Shown here: one piece after another, positions 24,380 to 33,714 of the stretch
How the letters are laid out: the number at the start of each line of letters is the position of its first letter
Numbering within the stretch: the stretch's first letter is position 1
DNA from: an uncultured Oscillospiraceae bacterium
GTDB taxonomy: Bacteria > Bacillota > Clostridia > Oscillospirales > Oscillospiraceae
Assembly (NCBI GenBank): GCA_947623745.1
Contig: CANQHN010000011.1
Span: forward strand, 1 to 64,000
Length of the DNA: 64,000 bases
Direction: 5' to 3'
Program-made: the position numbers and the translations under genes
Notes under the pieces: model-generated
The model's database searches: none
The model's input: only the letters and a program-made list of their open reading frames with translations
What the model was told of the DNA's origin: nothing

Positions 24380-26371
24380 ATGATGCATGTGAAAGTGGCC
24401 GTGGCCTCGGGGGAGAACCGGTTCTCCATGTCCCACGGCAGCTTTCAGTACCGCCAGAAGCTGGGGCCCAGACGTCCCCTGACCCTGACCACCCGGGTCA
24501 GGACCGCGTGGGGCTTTCGCCTGATTTACACGGACAAGTCCAACGGCCAGAAGTATGAGTTCCAGCTGCGGGAGGAGAGCGGCCGCCTGTCCCTGACCTG
24601 CGCCGGGGAGAACCGCCCCTGGGCCAACCGCTGGTGGCTCACCTTCGACGTGGGGGCGGATGAGCACTTCTACGGCTGCGGCGAGACCTACTCCAAGCTG
24701 GACCTGCGGGGGGAGAAGGTGCGCATCTGGGTGGCGGAGCACCAGAACACCGGCCGCATCTCCCGGAAGCTCATCCGGGAGAAGCTCTTCGGCAAGCAGC
24801 CGGACAAGGTGCTGCCCTTCGGCCGGTACGAGTCCTACTACGCCCAGCCCACCTTCGTCTCCAGCGCCAAGTACTACGTCCACTGCCCTGTCAACACCTA
24901 CAGCGAGTTCGACTTCACCCGCCCCGGCAGGTTCACCCTCTACTTCCAGGAGCCGCCGGCGGTGGTGTCGGAGCGGGGAGGCAGCTTTGAGGAGGTGTCC
25001 GAAAAGCTCTCCGACCTGCTGGGCCGCCCCGCCCCCCTGCCCGACTGGATCTACGACGGCGGCATCTACGCCATGCAGGACTGGGTGTTCGACGGCAAGA
25101 CGACCCGGGAGGGGTTCGACGGCTGCGGCAATGTGGAGCGCAAGCTGGACGCCGCCCGGCAGGCCGGCGTCCGGGTCAGCGGCGTGTGGTGCCAGGACTG
25201 GTGCGGCTGCCGTTGCACCCAGTTCGGCTATCAGGTCATGTGGAACTGGCGCTACGACCCCCGGCAGTACCCGGATCTGCCCGGCAAGATCCGGGAGTGG
25301 GACGCCCGGGGGGTGAAGTTCCTGGGCTACATCAACCCCTTCCTGGCCCTGGAGGGAGACCTGTACCAGACGGCCAGCGAGAGGGGCTACTGTGTGAAGG
25401 ACTGGACCGGGAAGGACTACCTGGTCACCATCACCACCTTCCCCGCCGCCATGGTGGACTTCACCAACCCGGCGGCCTGGGAATGGTACAAGGACATCAT
25501 CAAGGAAAACATGATCGGCATCGGCATGGGCGGGTGGATGGCCGACTTCGGGGAGTACCTCCCTGTGGACGCCGTCCTCCACAGCGGGGAGGACCCGGCG
25601 GTGCTCCACAACCAGTGGCCCGCCCTCTGGGCCAGGCTGAACCGGGAGGCCATCGAGGAGTGCGGCAAGCTGGGGCAGGTGTTCTTCTTCACCCGGGCGG
25701 GCCACACGGGGACCGTCCGCAGTTCCACCATGATGTGGACCGGGGACCAGCACGTGGACTGGTCGGTGGACGACGGGCTCATCTCCGTGGTCCCGGCCAC
25801 CCTCTCCCTGGCCATGAGCGGCTTTGGGATCACCCACTCCGACGCGGGGGGCTACACCACCGTCCTGCACATGACCCGCAGCCGGGAGCTGCTGATGCGC
25901 TGGTCGGAGATGTGCGCCTTCTCCCCTTTGCTGCGCACCCACGAGGGCAACCAGCCCGCCCGGGACGCCCAGTTTACCGACGATCCGGAGCTGCTGGCCC
26001 ACGCCGCGCTGTGCTCCCGGCTCCACGCCGGCCTGAAGGACTACCTCAAGGCGCAGGCGGCGCTGGCCGCGGAGCGGGGCATCCCCGTGATGCGCCCCCT
26101 GTTCTACCACTACAGCGAGGAGCCGGCCTACACCGAGCAGACCGAGTACCTGCTGGGCCGGGACATCCTGGTGGCCCCGGTCTACCGGGAGGGGGAGACC
26201 GCCCGGACCTGCTGGCTGCCCCACGACAGGTGGGTCCATCTGTTCACCGGGGCGGAGTACGGCGGCGGGAGCGTCACGGTGGACGCCCCCATGGGCTGCC
26301 CGCCCGTCTTTGTGCGGAAGGACTGCCCGGATCTCCAGGCGCTCATGCGCCTGGCACAACAGGAGGAGTAA
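24380..26371 (+). CDS. GH31 alpha-glycosidase, YihQ-like
   Basis: A 663-residue cytoplasmic glycoside hydrolase of family 31. Trp-Met-Ala-Asp-Phe-Gly-Glu-Tyr-Leu-Pro places the nucleophile at D389, and Trp-Thr-Gly-Asp-Gln places the acid/base at D456, 67 residues apart as in E. coli YihQ (D405/D472, from memory). With the same offset of 16, Q272, W288 and Y492 match substrate residues of YihQ, but the sulfonate-binding Arg301 position is Gln285. It may therefore be a YihQ relative with another alpha-glycoside substrate and not a true sulfoquinovosidase. Its stop is three bases before the start of a GPH symporter gene, the likely importer of its substrate. No signal peptide is present. Confidence 0.85.
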   Translation: MMHVKVAVASGENRFSMSHGSFQYRQKLGPRRPLTLTTRVRTAWGFRLIYTDKSNGQKYEFQLREESGRLSLTCAGENRPWANRWWLTFDVGADEHFYGCGETYSKLDLRGEKVRIWVAEHQNTGRISRKLIREKLFGKQPDKVLPFGRYESYYAQPTFVSSAKYYVHCPVNTYSEFDFTRPGRFTLYFQEPPAVVSERGGSFEEVSEKLSDLLGRPAPLPDWIYDGGIYAMQDWVFDGKTTREGFDGCGNVERKLDAARQAGVRVSGVWCQDWCGCRCTQFGYQVMWNWRYDPRQYPDLPGKIREWDARGVKFLGYINPFLALEGDLYQTASERGYCVKDWTGKDYLVTITTFPAAMVDFTNPAAWEWYKDIIKENMIGIGMGGWMADFGEYLPVDAVLHSGEDPAVLHNQWPALWARLNREAIEECGKLGQVFFFTRAGHTGTVRSSTMMWTGDQHVDWSVDDGLISVVPATLSLAMSGFGITHSDAGGYTTVLHMTRSRELLMRWSEMCAFSPLLRTHEGNQPARDAQFTDDPELLAHAALCSRLHAGLKDYLKAQAALAAERGIPVMRPLFYHYSEEPAYTEQTEYLLGRDILVAPVYREGETARTCWLPHDRWVHLFTGAEYGGGSVTVDAPMGCPPVFVRKDCPDLQALMRLAQQEE

Positions 26372-26374
26372 ACT

Positions 26375-27856
26375 ATGAACAAGAGAGAGAACAGCGCCCT
26401 GTCCCGGGTGGCCTACGGCCTGGCGGACATCTACGGCGGCGGCGCCTTCGTCATCATCGGCACCTTTTTCACCGTATTCTTGACCAAGGCCCTGGGGATG
26501 CCCCCGGCCCTGGCCGGCACCATCCCCCTCATCGGCAAGGTCTGGGACGCGGTCACCGACCCGCTGATGGGCAACATCTGCGACCGCACCCAGTCCAAGT
26601 TCGGCGCCAAGCGGTTCTATATCCTCATCGGCAGCGTGGTCTCCGCCGTCACCTTCGTACTCATGTGGGTGGGGTTCCGGGCCGGCGGCGTGATGGGGCA
26701 GTACTTCTTCTACATGCTGATGTATATGCTCTTCTCCACCGGGTTCACCATCGTCATGGTGCCCTACAACGCCCTGCTGCCCGACATGGTAGAGGATTAC
26801 AGCGTGCGCAGCCGCTTCTCCGGCACCCGGATGATCTGCTCCACCTTCGGCGCCATCCTGGCCGGCCTCATCCCCACCCTGGTGGTCAGGGACAACACCG
26901 ACGCGGGGGCCTACCTGACGGTGGCGGTGCTGTTCGGGGTGATCTTCTTCCTGGTCATCCTGGCCACCTTCCTGGGCACCTGGGAGCGGCAGAAGGAGCC
27001 GGTAAAGGTCGGCTTCGCGGAGAGCTTCACCCAGTCGCTGACGGTGTATAAGAGCCGCTCCTACCGCCTGTTCATCGGCCTGTTCCTGTTCGGGCAGGCG
27101 GCGGCGGATTTCGTCACCGGTCTGGCGGTGTACTACATCGACGACGTGCTCAACGCCTACGGCGGCGGGCGGTTCACCTACCTGATGGGGGTCATCCTGG
27201 TCTCCCAGTTCGTGGGCACCATCCTGTTCTCGGTGATCATGCCCAAGACCTCCAAGCGCTTCCCCCTGATGTTCGGCTCCCCGGTGCGCATCATCGCCAC
27301 CCTGGCCATGCTGTTCTTCTCCCATGAGGGGGCCAATTTCGCCGTCATCCTGGCGCTGACCTTCTTCATCGGCCTGGGCATGGCCGGCACCTCCACCACC
27401 ATCTACGCCATCCTGGCCGACATGGCCGACGTGGACGAGCTCATCACCTCGGTCAACCGGCCGGCGGTGTGCTCGGCCATGGCCACCTTTGTGCGGAAGA
27501 TCGCCCAGGGCCTGGCCTCCGCCGTCATCGGCCTGCTGCTGTTCCTGGTGGGCTACAACGAGGTCATCGCCGCCGAGGGCGGCCGACAGGCCGCGGCCAC
27601 CCAGGCGGGCATCGCCTACATCTACATCTTCGCCCCCATCGTCCTGCTGGCCGCCGCCATGCTCTTTACCGCCCTGTTCCCCATGAACAAGGACCAGTTC
27701 GACATCGTGAAGAGGGAGATCGCCCGCCGAAAGGGTCTGGACAGCTCCGTGCCCACGCCGGAGGAGATCGCCGTGTGCGAGCGGGTGACCGGCTTCGCCT
27801 ACAAGGACCTGTGGAACAAGGACAACGCCTTCAAGTTCCGCTCCTCCCACCGGTAA
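26375..27856 (+). CDS. GPH-family glycoside:cation symporter
   Basis: A 493-residue MFS-type transporter of the glycoside-pentoside-hexuronide family, with about 12 membrane spans. Typical stretches are Lys-Val-Trp-Asp-Ala-Val-Thr-Asp-Pro-Leu-Met-Gly and Val-Pro-Tyr-Asn-Ala-Leu-Leu-Pro. It should bring a glycoside in with Na+ or H+ for the GH31 enzyme encoded three bases upstream. GGAGGAG is seven bases before the ATG. The closest functional analogues would be YicJ/YihO/YihP. Confidence 0.9.
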   Translation: MNKRENSALSRVAYGLADIYGGGAFVIIGTFFTVFLTKALGMPPALAGTIPLIGKVWDAVTDPLMGNICDRTQSKFGAKRFYILIGSVVSAVTFVLMWVGFRAGGVMGQYFFYMLMYMLFSTGFTIVMVPYNALLPDMVEDYSVRSRFSGTRMICSTFGAILAGLIPTLVVRDNTDAGAYLTVAVLFGVIFFLVILATFLGTWERQKEPVKVGFAESFTQSLTVYKSRSYRLFIGLFLFGQAAADFVTGLAVYYIDDVLNAYGGGRFTYLMGVILVSQFVGTILFSVIMPKTSKRFPLMFGSPVRIIATLAMLFFSHEGANFAVILALTFFIGLGMAGTSTTIYAILADMADVDELITSVNRPAVCSAMATFVRKIAQGLASAVIGLLLFLVGYNEVIAAEGGRQAAATQAGIAYIYIFAPIVLLAAAMLFTALFPMNKDQFDIVKREIARRKGLDSSVPTPEEIAVCERVTGFAYKDLWNKDNAFKFRSSHR

Positions 27857-27884
27857 CTCCGCAAAATACCGTATCAAAGACAAC

Positions 27885-27916
27885 GAAACGTGCCGCCCGT
27901 ACGGGCGGCACGTTTC
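27885..27916. terminator. Perfect 32-bp palindromic terminator between convergent genes
   Basis: GAAACGTGCCGCCC and GGGCGGCACGTTTC pair around GTAC. The symporter gene ends to the left and htpG ends to the right, so it serves both. Confidence 0.85.
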
Positions 27917-27953
27917 GTTTCTTGAAAAAAGCCTCTGGCCTTTTTCGACAGGT

Positions 27954-29870
27954 TCATACCATCAGGGAGCACACCAGCTGGGCAAATCCCGCCGGGTCCT
28001 CCAGGGGCAGGTCGGCCAGCAGCAGGGCCTGACCGTAGAGCAGCCTGGCGTACTTGGCCACGGTGTCCTTGCCCCCGGCGTCCAGGGCCTTCTTCACCGC
28101 GGCGTAGGGGGCGGAGTCGGGGTTGAGCTCCAGCACCCGCTGGGCCTTCATGCCCCGGTCGCCGTCCACCCGGCGCATATACTTCTCCATCTCCAGGGAG
28201 ACGGGGCCGTCGGCGGTGAGGCAGCAGGCGGCGGACTTGAGGATGGAGGAGGTGCGCACGGCGTGGACCTGGTCGCCCAGGGCCTCCTTCACGGCCTCCA
28301 GCACGCCCTTGGCGGCCTCGGCCTTCTCCTCGGCCTGCTTCTTCTCCTCGTCGGACTGGGGCAGGGCGTCCTCGTCGTTGACCGACTTGACCTTCTTGCC
28401 GTCCAGCTCCTCCAGGGCCCGCATAACGAAGTCGTCCACGTCCTCGGTGCAGTAGAGGATCTCGTAGCCCTTGTCCAGGATGCGCTCCACCTGGGGCAGC
28501 TTGGCGATCTTCTCCACGCTCTCGCCGCAGGCGTAGTAGTAATAGGGCTGATCCTCGGGCATCCGGTCCTTGTAGGCGGCCAGGGTGGTGTTGGCGTTCT
28601 CCTTGGAGGACCAGAACAGCAGCAGGTCTTTCAGCAGCTCCTTGTGCTGGCCGTACTCGCTCACCACGCCGTACTTGATCTGGGTGCCGAAGGCCTTCCA
28701 GAACTTCTCGTACTTCTCCCGGTCGTCCTTCTGCATTTTCAGCAGCTCGCTCTTGATCTTCTTCTCCAGGTTGGCGGCGATGGTCTTGAGCTGGCGGGTG
28801 TGCTGGAGCACCTCGCGGCTGATGTTCAGGGAGAAGTCGGCGGAGTCCACCACGCCCCTGACGAAGCGGAAGTGGTCGGGCAGCAGGTCGGCGCACTTGT
28901 CCATGATGAGCACGCCGGAGGAGTAGAGCTGAAGGCCCTTCTCATACTCCCGGGTGTAGAAGTCGTAGGGGGTCTGGGAGGGAATATACAGCATGGCCTT
29001 GTAGGTCACGGCGCCCTCGGCGCTGGTGTGGATGACGGCCAGGGGGTCCTGCCAGTCGGAGAACTTCTCCTTGTAGAAGGCGTTGTACTCCTCGGGCTTC
29101 ACCTTGGACTTCTGCCGCTGCCACAGGGGGACCATGGAGTTGATGGTTTTCCACTCCTTGACGGTCTCCCACTCGGGCTTGTAGTCGTCCCCGGCGTCGG
29201 CGGGCTTCTCCTTCTGGCGGTAATCCTCCACCTCCATGACGATGGGGTAGCGGATATAGTCGGAGTATTTCTTGATGAGCTCCTGCAGCTTGTAGGTCTC
29301 CAGGTACTTACCGTAGTCCTCCCCGTCGGCGTCGGCCTTCAGGTGCATGATCACGTCGGTGCCGGGGGCCTCCTTCTCGCAGGAGGTCAGAGTGTAGCCG
29401 TCCACCCCGGAGGACTGCCACATCCAGGCCTCGTCGCTGCCCCAGGCCCGGGAGATGACGGTGACGCTGTCGGACACCATGAAGGCGGAGTAGAACCCCA
29501 CGCCGAACTGGCCGATCACGTCCACCTTGTCGGCGGCCTTGTCCCCCTCCTGGAGGTCCTGCTTGAACTGGCGGGAGCCGCTGTGGGCGATGGTGCCCAG
29601 GTTGCTCTCCAGCTCCTCCTTGGTCATGCCCACGCCGTTGTCGGACACGGTGAGGGTGCGCATCTCCTTGTCGGGGACGATGGTGATCTTCAGGTCCTTG
29701 CGCTTGACGTCCACGCTGTCGTCGGTGAGGGACTTGTAGGCCAGCTTGTCCTCCGCGTCGCTGGCGTTGGAGATCAGCTCCCGGAGGAAGATCTCCTTGT
29801 GGGTGTAGATGGAGTTGATCATCAAATCCATCAGGCGCTTGGACTCCGCCTTGAACTGCTTTTTTGCCAT
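27954..29870 (-). CDS. htpG: Hsp90 chaperone HtpG
   Basis: A 638-residue Hsp90. The GHKL ATPase motifs are clear: Glu-Leu-Ile-Ser-Asn-Ala-Ser-Asp-Ala, Asp-Asn-Gly-Val-Gly-Met and Gly-Gln-Phe-Gly-Val-Gly-Phe-Tyr-Ser-Ala. It is full length and cytoplasmic, helping refolding in stress. AAAGGA lies eight bases upstream of the ATG. A perfect CIRCE element stands right after its promoter, so it should be repressed by HrcA; the Bacillus subtilis htpG gene is not in that regulon. Confidence 0.97.
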   Translation of the reverse strand: MAKKQFKAESKRLMDLMINSIYTHKEIFLRELISNASDAEDKLAYKSLTDDSVDVKRKDLKITIVPDKEMRTLTVSDNGVGMTKEELESNLGTIAHSGSRQFKQDLQEGDKAADKVDVIGQFGVGFYSAFMVSDSVTVISRAWGSDEAWMWQSSGVDGYTLTSCEKEAPGTDVIMHLKADADGEDYGKYLETYKLQELIKKYSDYIRYPIVMEVEDYRQKEKPADAGDDYKPEWETVKEWKTINSMVPLWQRQKSKVKPEEYNAFYKEKFSDWQDPLAVIHTSAEGAVTYKAMLYIPSQTPYDFYTREYEKGLQLYSSGVLIMDKCADLLPDHFRFVRGVVDSADFSLNISREVLQHTRQLKTIAANLEKKIKSELLKMQKDDREKYEKFWKAFGTQIKYGVVSEYGQHKELLKDLLLFWSSKENANTTLAAYKDRMPEDQPYYYYACGESVEKIAKLPQVERILDKGYEILYCTEDVDDFVMRALEELDGKKVKSVNDEDALPQSDEEKKQAEEKAEAAKGVLEAVKEALGDQVHAVRTSSILKSAACCLTADGPVSLEMEKYMRRVDGDRGMKAQRVLELNPDSAPYAAVKKALDAGGKDTVAKYARLLYGQALLLADLPLEDPAGFAQLVCSLMV

Positions 29871-29918
29871 TGTGGATCGGTCCTTTCGTATCTGAAAATT
29901 TTATAAAAAAACAAACCG

Positions 29919-29945
29919 TTAGCACTCCGATATATGGAGTGCTAA
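29919..29945. promoter_or_regulatory. CIRCE operator (HrcA site) of htpG
   Basis: TTAGCACTC-N9-GAGTGCTAA matches the CIRCE consensus without a mismatch. It starts a few bases after the -10 box of the htpG promoter, where bound HrcA would block transcription. Confidence 0.95.
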
Positions 29946-29949
29946 CGGT

Positions 29950-29978
29950 ATGATAGCGCAAGCCGGGAAAAATTGCAA
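29950..29978 (-). promoter_or_regulatory. Promoter of htpG
   Basis: On the minus strand TTGCAA (29978-29973) and TATCAT (29955-29950) have a 17-base spacer, directly followed by the CIRCE site. Confidence 0.8.
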
Positions 29979-30024
29979 GAGGGTTCATAAAATTTTTACA
30001 TTCTCACCGCGGGAGTGCTGATAT

Positions 30025-31692
30025 TCAGCCCCCGGTTTTGATGATCTGGTAGTTCGTCCCGGGGGAGAAGGTCCTAGCCGCCGGGTCCAGCACAAAGGGC
30101 ACCGCCAGCTCCTCCAACCACATCATGGGGGTCTCCTCCGGAATGACGGCGCACCGCAGGACCAGCCCGTCCCGGTCGCCGTTGACGCCGACGGAGTAGC
30201 ACCCGTCGAAGGTGACCTTTCCGGAGAACCCGTCGGCGTACTCCACCGGCAGCTCCAGGCTGGTTTTGGCCGTCAGGCCGCCCGGCCCGGTGAGGCGCCA
30301 GGTGTAGACCATGTTTTCCCCGCTGACCTTCCGGTCCGTGATCTCGGCGCGGATGTCCCGCTCCAGGCCGGAGAAGTCGATGTTCACCGCCAGGGGCTCC
30401 ATGGCCGCCAGGTCGAACACCTGGCACTCGTCGCTGCCCACGCCGCTGCCGTGGTAGCCCGCCACGTATATCAGCTCGGGCGCCCCGTCCCCGGTCAGGT
30501 CGGCCAGGGTCATGGCGCACTCTCCGAACACGTGGGCCAGCAGGGGCGCGATGGGGTGCACCGGCATGGTGAACTCCAGGGAGCGGCCCCGGTACTCCAC
30601 AGCGGCCCGGTAGCAGGTGGAGCCGTCCTCCGCCTCCGACTCATACTCCTGGGGGTCCACGTACACGTCCACGCCGTACTCCGCATTGGAGAAGCGGTAG
30701 TAAGCCAGGCCATTCCGGTCAGCCACCGAGGCCGTCAGCCCGGAGCCGTCTATCTCCACTTGGTTATTGTAGGAGTCGATCCACCCGGCAAAGTACAGGT
30801 CCTCCCGGATGGCGGTCACCTGCCCGTCCACCAGCTCCAGGGCGCACAGGGCGGGCTTGGCGGCGCTGGACAGGGGGCTGAGGACGCTGCGCAGGTCCTC
30901 GGGGATGTCCGCGTCCTCCGCCAGGGGGAGGGTGTACTGGGCGTCGTCCTCGTCGAAGCTCAGCTCGGTGCAGGGGTCAAAGGTCACGGCCCCGCCGCGG
31001 CCCGCCCCGGTCACCGGGTGAACACGGCGCTGTTCGTCCAGCATCACCCCCATCCCGGGGGCGTACACCGTGCCGGTGAAACCGGTGAAGTCCAGGCCGG
31101 CGGCGCTCAGATCCAGGCTCACGCCGCCCCGCAGCACCAGCCGGGTGACCTCCCCGGCCCCGTCCAGGGTCAGCTCCATCTCCCGCCCGGACAGGGACTG
31201 GCGGATGGAGGACTCGATGACCGCCGGGTTCAGCGCGCAGGTCTGCTCCGAGGGGTATTCCAGGTAGTACAGCAGCTGGGCGTCTTTGGCCAGGGGGTAG
31301 GTCTGTTCCTGCCCCTCCTCATCCTCCTCCTCGGTGGGGGCCTCCGCCCGGCTGACCCACTCCAGGTTTTCGCCGATCACGGCGGTGAGGTCGTCGCTGA
31401 GGGTCCCCCGCACCAGCAGCTCCCCGTTGGGGCCGGCCAGACCGCCCTCCGCCGTTCCGGAGGAGGAACCGGCGCTCTCCGCGCTCTGGCTGGAGGCGGG
31501 GGGCTCCGCCGTCTGGACCGGCTGGCAGGACACCAGGTTCCCGCACAGGGCGATGATCAGGACCGCCAGCGCGAGCAGCGCCGCCGGCGGGCGCTTTTTT
31601 GGCCCCTCCATCAGATTTTGGATGCGCTGTTTCACCAGGCTGTCCGACCCGGACAGGGGGGTGGAGAAATAGGTGTGTGGCAGCTTTTCCAT
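30025..31692 (-). CDS. Lipoprotein with M56-derived N-terminus, paralogue 3
   Basis: A 555-residue secreted protein. Residues 9-57 repeat the same segment found in two neighbours: Phe-Ser-Thr-Pro-Leu-Ser-Gly-Ser-Asp-Ser-Leu-Val-Lys-Gln-Arg, typical of the tail of BlaR1/M56 sensors, then a hydrophobic stretch ending in the lipobox Leu-Val-Ser-Cys (C56). A Ser/Glu-rich linker and a large beta-rich domain follow, with a Leu-Thr-Gly-Asp-Gly-Ala-Pro-Glu-Leu turn like FG-GAP/EF-hand-type calcium sites. The catalytic M56 part is absent. ATG 31692 follows AAGGAGG, so it is translated on its own. It is the last gene of the blaI operon; its target is unknown. Confidence 0.75.
   Translation of the reverse strand: MEKLPHTYFSTPLSGSDSLVKQRIQNLMEGPKKRPPAALLALAVLIIALCGNLVSCQPVQTAEPPASSQSAESAGSSSGTAEGGLAGPNGELLVRGTLSDDLTAVIGENLEWVSRAEAPTEEEDEEGQEQTYPLAKDAQLLYYLEYPSEQTCALNPAVIESSIRQSLSGREMELTLDGAGEVTRLVLRGGVSLDLSAAGLDFTGFTGTVYAPGMGVMLDEQRRVHPVTGAGRGGAVTFDPCTELSFDEDDAQYTLPLAEDADIPEDLRSVLSPLSSAAKPALCALELVDGQVTAIREDLYFAGWIDSYNNQVEIDGSGLTASVADRNGLAYYRFSNAEYGVDVYVDPQEYESEAEDGSTCYRAAVEYRGRSLEFTMPVHPIAPLLAHVFGECAMTLADLTGDGAPELIYVAGYHGSGVGSDECQVFDLAAMEPLAVNIDFSGLERDIRAEITDRKVSGENMVYTWRLTGPGGLTAKTSLELPVEYADGFSGKVTFDGCYSVGVNGDRDGLVLRCAVIPEETPMMWLEELAVPFVLDPAARTFSPGTNYQIIKTGG
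31522..31668 (-). repeat. 147-bp coding repeat, copy 3 (M56 tail)
   Basis: This is one of three near-identical 49-codon segments in the operon. Others are at 33429-33575 and 34966-35112. Each encodes the M56-like tail through the lipobox Cys-Gln. Confidence 0.85.
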
Positions 31693-31721
31693 AAGAATGC
31701 CTCCTTTTTTTCTGTTTTCTG

Positions 31722-33596
31722 TCAGGGCAGCAGGGCGCTGAAGTTTTCTTCCGTCAGGCTGTACCACTCCGCGTCCGGCTTGGCGGCCTGCTCCGCCTGG
31801 GCGGCCTTGACCGTCTCGTATTCCTCCCCGTTGAAGCGCAGGCGGCCCACGCCGCTGTCGAACGCACTGCTGGAGAAGCTGAAGGTGCCGTCGGCCTTGA
31901 GGTTGCCCAGGGAGCGGATGTAGAACTCCCGGCCATAGAGCTCCCCGCCTGACCAGTGGAGCACCAGGGTCCAGTCCCGGTAGTCCCCGCTCTGGAAGAG
32001 CAGCTCCGATATGCCGTCCCCATCCATGTCCAGCACCGTGAACACCGACGGGGCGAGGCCGTTGGAAAAGCCCTCCCGGATGTGGGCGAAGTCGATGTTC
32101 CGGCCGATATCCAGGTCATAGAAGGTGACCTCCCCGTTCAAAAAGGCCCGGAGGGCGCCCTGGGCCCCGTCTCCGCCGGTGTAGGGGACGGCGGGGCGGC
32201 CGGCGAGGTAGGCGGTCATGGCCGCCTGGTAGTCCCGCAGGTCCTGGAGCAGAGAGAGGCCGGTGCGGTGGAAGGCCCGGCGCTCCTGGTCCATCCACCA
32301 CAGGCTCTCCCGGAGGGTGCGGTCAAATTCGGAGTACCACATGTAGGGGTTGGAGCTGATGAGGGGGGTGGACCGGGCCAGCATACCGTTGACCTCCTCC
32401 ACGAAGGCGGCGATGGCATCGGGGTCGAAGTCCTCGCCGGGCTGGCCGAAATGGGTGTTGAAGGAGAGCCCCTTCCCGGAGGACGGGCGGCCGTCCAGGC
32501 AGAACAGCTCCCAGCTGTAGTTCCCCGTGCCCGCGTCATAGACGTAATCGGCGGTGTAGCGCAGCAGCCAGTCCTTCCCCTCCCCGTCCCGGTACAGGAG
32601 GAGGGTACGGTCGGGCTCCGAGCGGAAGGTCTCGGTGTAGATCACCTGTCCGGCCTCTACCACGGTCAGGTGGTGGAACCCGATGTCGATATCCACAGTC
32701 GCATACAGGTCCTCGGGCACGCCGTTGCGATTCAGGTCCGTCTGGGGCAGGTCGGGCATCCCAACGATCTGCTTGGTGTCCCAGCCCCAGCCGCTGTCCG
32801 GGGTATAGATACAGGCGCAGTCCAGGCGCTCCCCGTTCTTCGCGTACACCGGGAAGATGGCGTAATCGCCGTCCAGCAGGGGGGAGGCGGCGGTGAGTCT
32901 CCACTCGGGCTGTTCACGCAGCTCCAGGGGGACGGGGATCTCCGCCAGGGCCCAGGTCCTGCCGCCGTCGGTGGTCTCGTAGATCTCGGGGCCGGTGGTG
33001 ACGGCGTAGCGGCTGCACACGAAGCCGTGCTCCGCCGTCAGGAAGCCCGCTCCCACCGTTTGAGACAGGGCGAGCTGTCCCGGACAGCGCGTCCAGGTCT
33101 GCCCGCTGTCCCGGGAGAGGAGGACGTTGACGAGGGAGGTCCCCGCCGCCGGGCCGGAGTTGAGCACGGCCCAGGCCAGAGTGCCGTTTTGCCCGAAAAA
33201 CGCCGGGATGCCGGGGGCGCCGGAGGGGCCGGGCTGGACGGCGGGGAAGCCGTACAGGGCGTCGTCATAGGGGAGGGAGGCCGCCACGGTGCCGTCGCTC
33301 TCGCGCAGCTCCACCCGGTCGCCGGCGCAGAAGGCCAGCAGCGTGCGGTCCCCCGAGGGGGCCGTATAGGAGGCGCTGCTGGACAGCGGGACCAGGTTGG
33401 GGTCGGGCACGCTGGGGGTGTTGGCGCTCTGGCAGGACACCAGGTTCCCGCACAGGGCGATGGCCAGGGCCGCAAGGACGAGCACCGCCGCCGGCGGGCG
33501 CTTTTTGGGGCCATCCATCAGGTTCTGGATGCGCTGCTTCACCAGGCTGTCCGACCCGGACAGGGGGGTGGAGAAAAAGGTTTTGGGCATAGACAT
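31722..33596 (-). CDS. Lipoprotein with M56-derived N-terminus, paralogue 2
   Basis: A 624-residue protein. Residues 8-56 are the shared M56-tail repeat with lipobox Leu-Val-Ser-Cys (C55). The exported part contains Ser-Arg-Asp-Ser-Gly-Gln-Thr-Trp and Thr-Asp-Gly-Gly-Arg-Thr-Trp, Asp-box motifs of BNR/sialidase-like propellers, and a later Met-Asp-Gly-Asp-Gly-Ile-Ser-Glu-Leu turn. A beta-propeller is therefore likely, though no sialidase catalytic set was recognised. ATG 33596 follows AGGAG; the longer frame from 33671 lacks a site. It lies between two paralogues in the blaI operon. Confidence 0.75.
   Translation of the reverse strand: MSMPKTFFSTPLSGSDSLVKQRIQNLMDGPKKRPPAAVLVLAALAIALCGNLVSCQSANTPSVPDPNLVPLSSSASYTAPSGDRTLLAFCAGDRVELRESDGTVAASLPYDDALYGFPAVQPGPSGAPGIPAFFGQNGTLAWAVLNSGPAAGTSLVNVLLSRDSGQTWTRCPGQLALSQTVGAGFLTAEHGFVCSRYAVTTGPEIYETTDGGRTWALAEIPVPLELREQPEWRLTAASPLLDGDYAIFPVYAKNGERLDCACIYTPDSGWGWDTKQIVGMPDLPQTDLNRNGVPEDLYATVDIDIGFHHLTVVEAGQVIYTETFRSEPDRTLLLYRDGEGKDWLLRYTADYVYDAGTGNYSWELFCLDGRPSSGKGLSFNTHFGQPGEDFDPDAIAAFVEEVNGMLARSTPLISSNPYMWYSEFDRTLRESLWWMDQERRAFHRTGLSLLQDLRDYQAAMTAYLAGRPAVPYTGGDGAQGALRAFLNGEVTFYDLDIGRNIDFAHIREGFSNGLAPSVFTVLDMDGDGISELLFQSGDYRDWTLVLHWSGGELYGREFYIRSLGNLKADGTFSFSSSAFDSGVGRLRFNGEEYETVKAAQAEQAAKPDAEWYSLTEENFSALLP
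33429..33575 (-). repeat. 147-bp coding repeat, copy 2 (M56 tail)
   Basis: This is the second copy of the shared 49-codon segment that starts each of the three lipoproteins. Confidence 0.85.
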
Positions 33597-33714
33597 GGCA
33601 AAAACTCCTATCGCAGATAGAATCAGGCAGAGATGTATCGGGCCGCGGTGCGGGACAGGGCGTCCCTTCAAAGAGGAACGGCAGAGCCGAGGCGGGACCG
33701 TGCCCCGGTCCCCT

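Noticed and set aside
24330..24382. Leader peptide (GTG, eight codons, TGA overlapping the GH31 start)
   Set aside because: The short frame does exist and follows GAGAGAGGG, but so short a frame can arise by chance and nothing else supports attenuation here.
24335..27883. Very long open frame (1182 codons) on the minus strand
   Set aside because: It lies fully antisense to the GH31 and symporter genes, is made of low-complexity His/Gly/Leu/Val-rich sequence, and follows from GC-rich third positions of the real genes.
31722..33596. Sialidase annotation from the Asp-box motifs
   Set aside because: Asp boxes alone occur in many beta-propellers; no catalytic Arg triad or nucleophile pattern was recognised.
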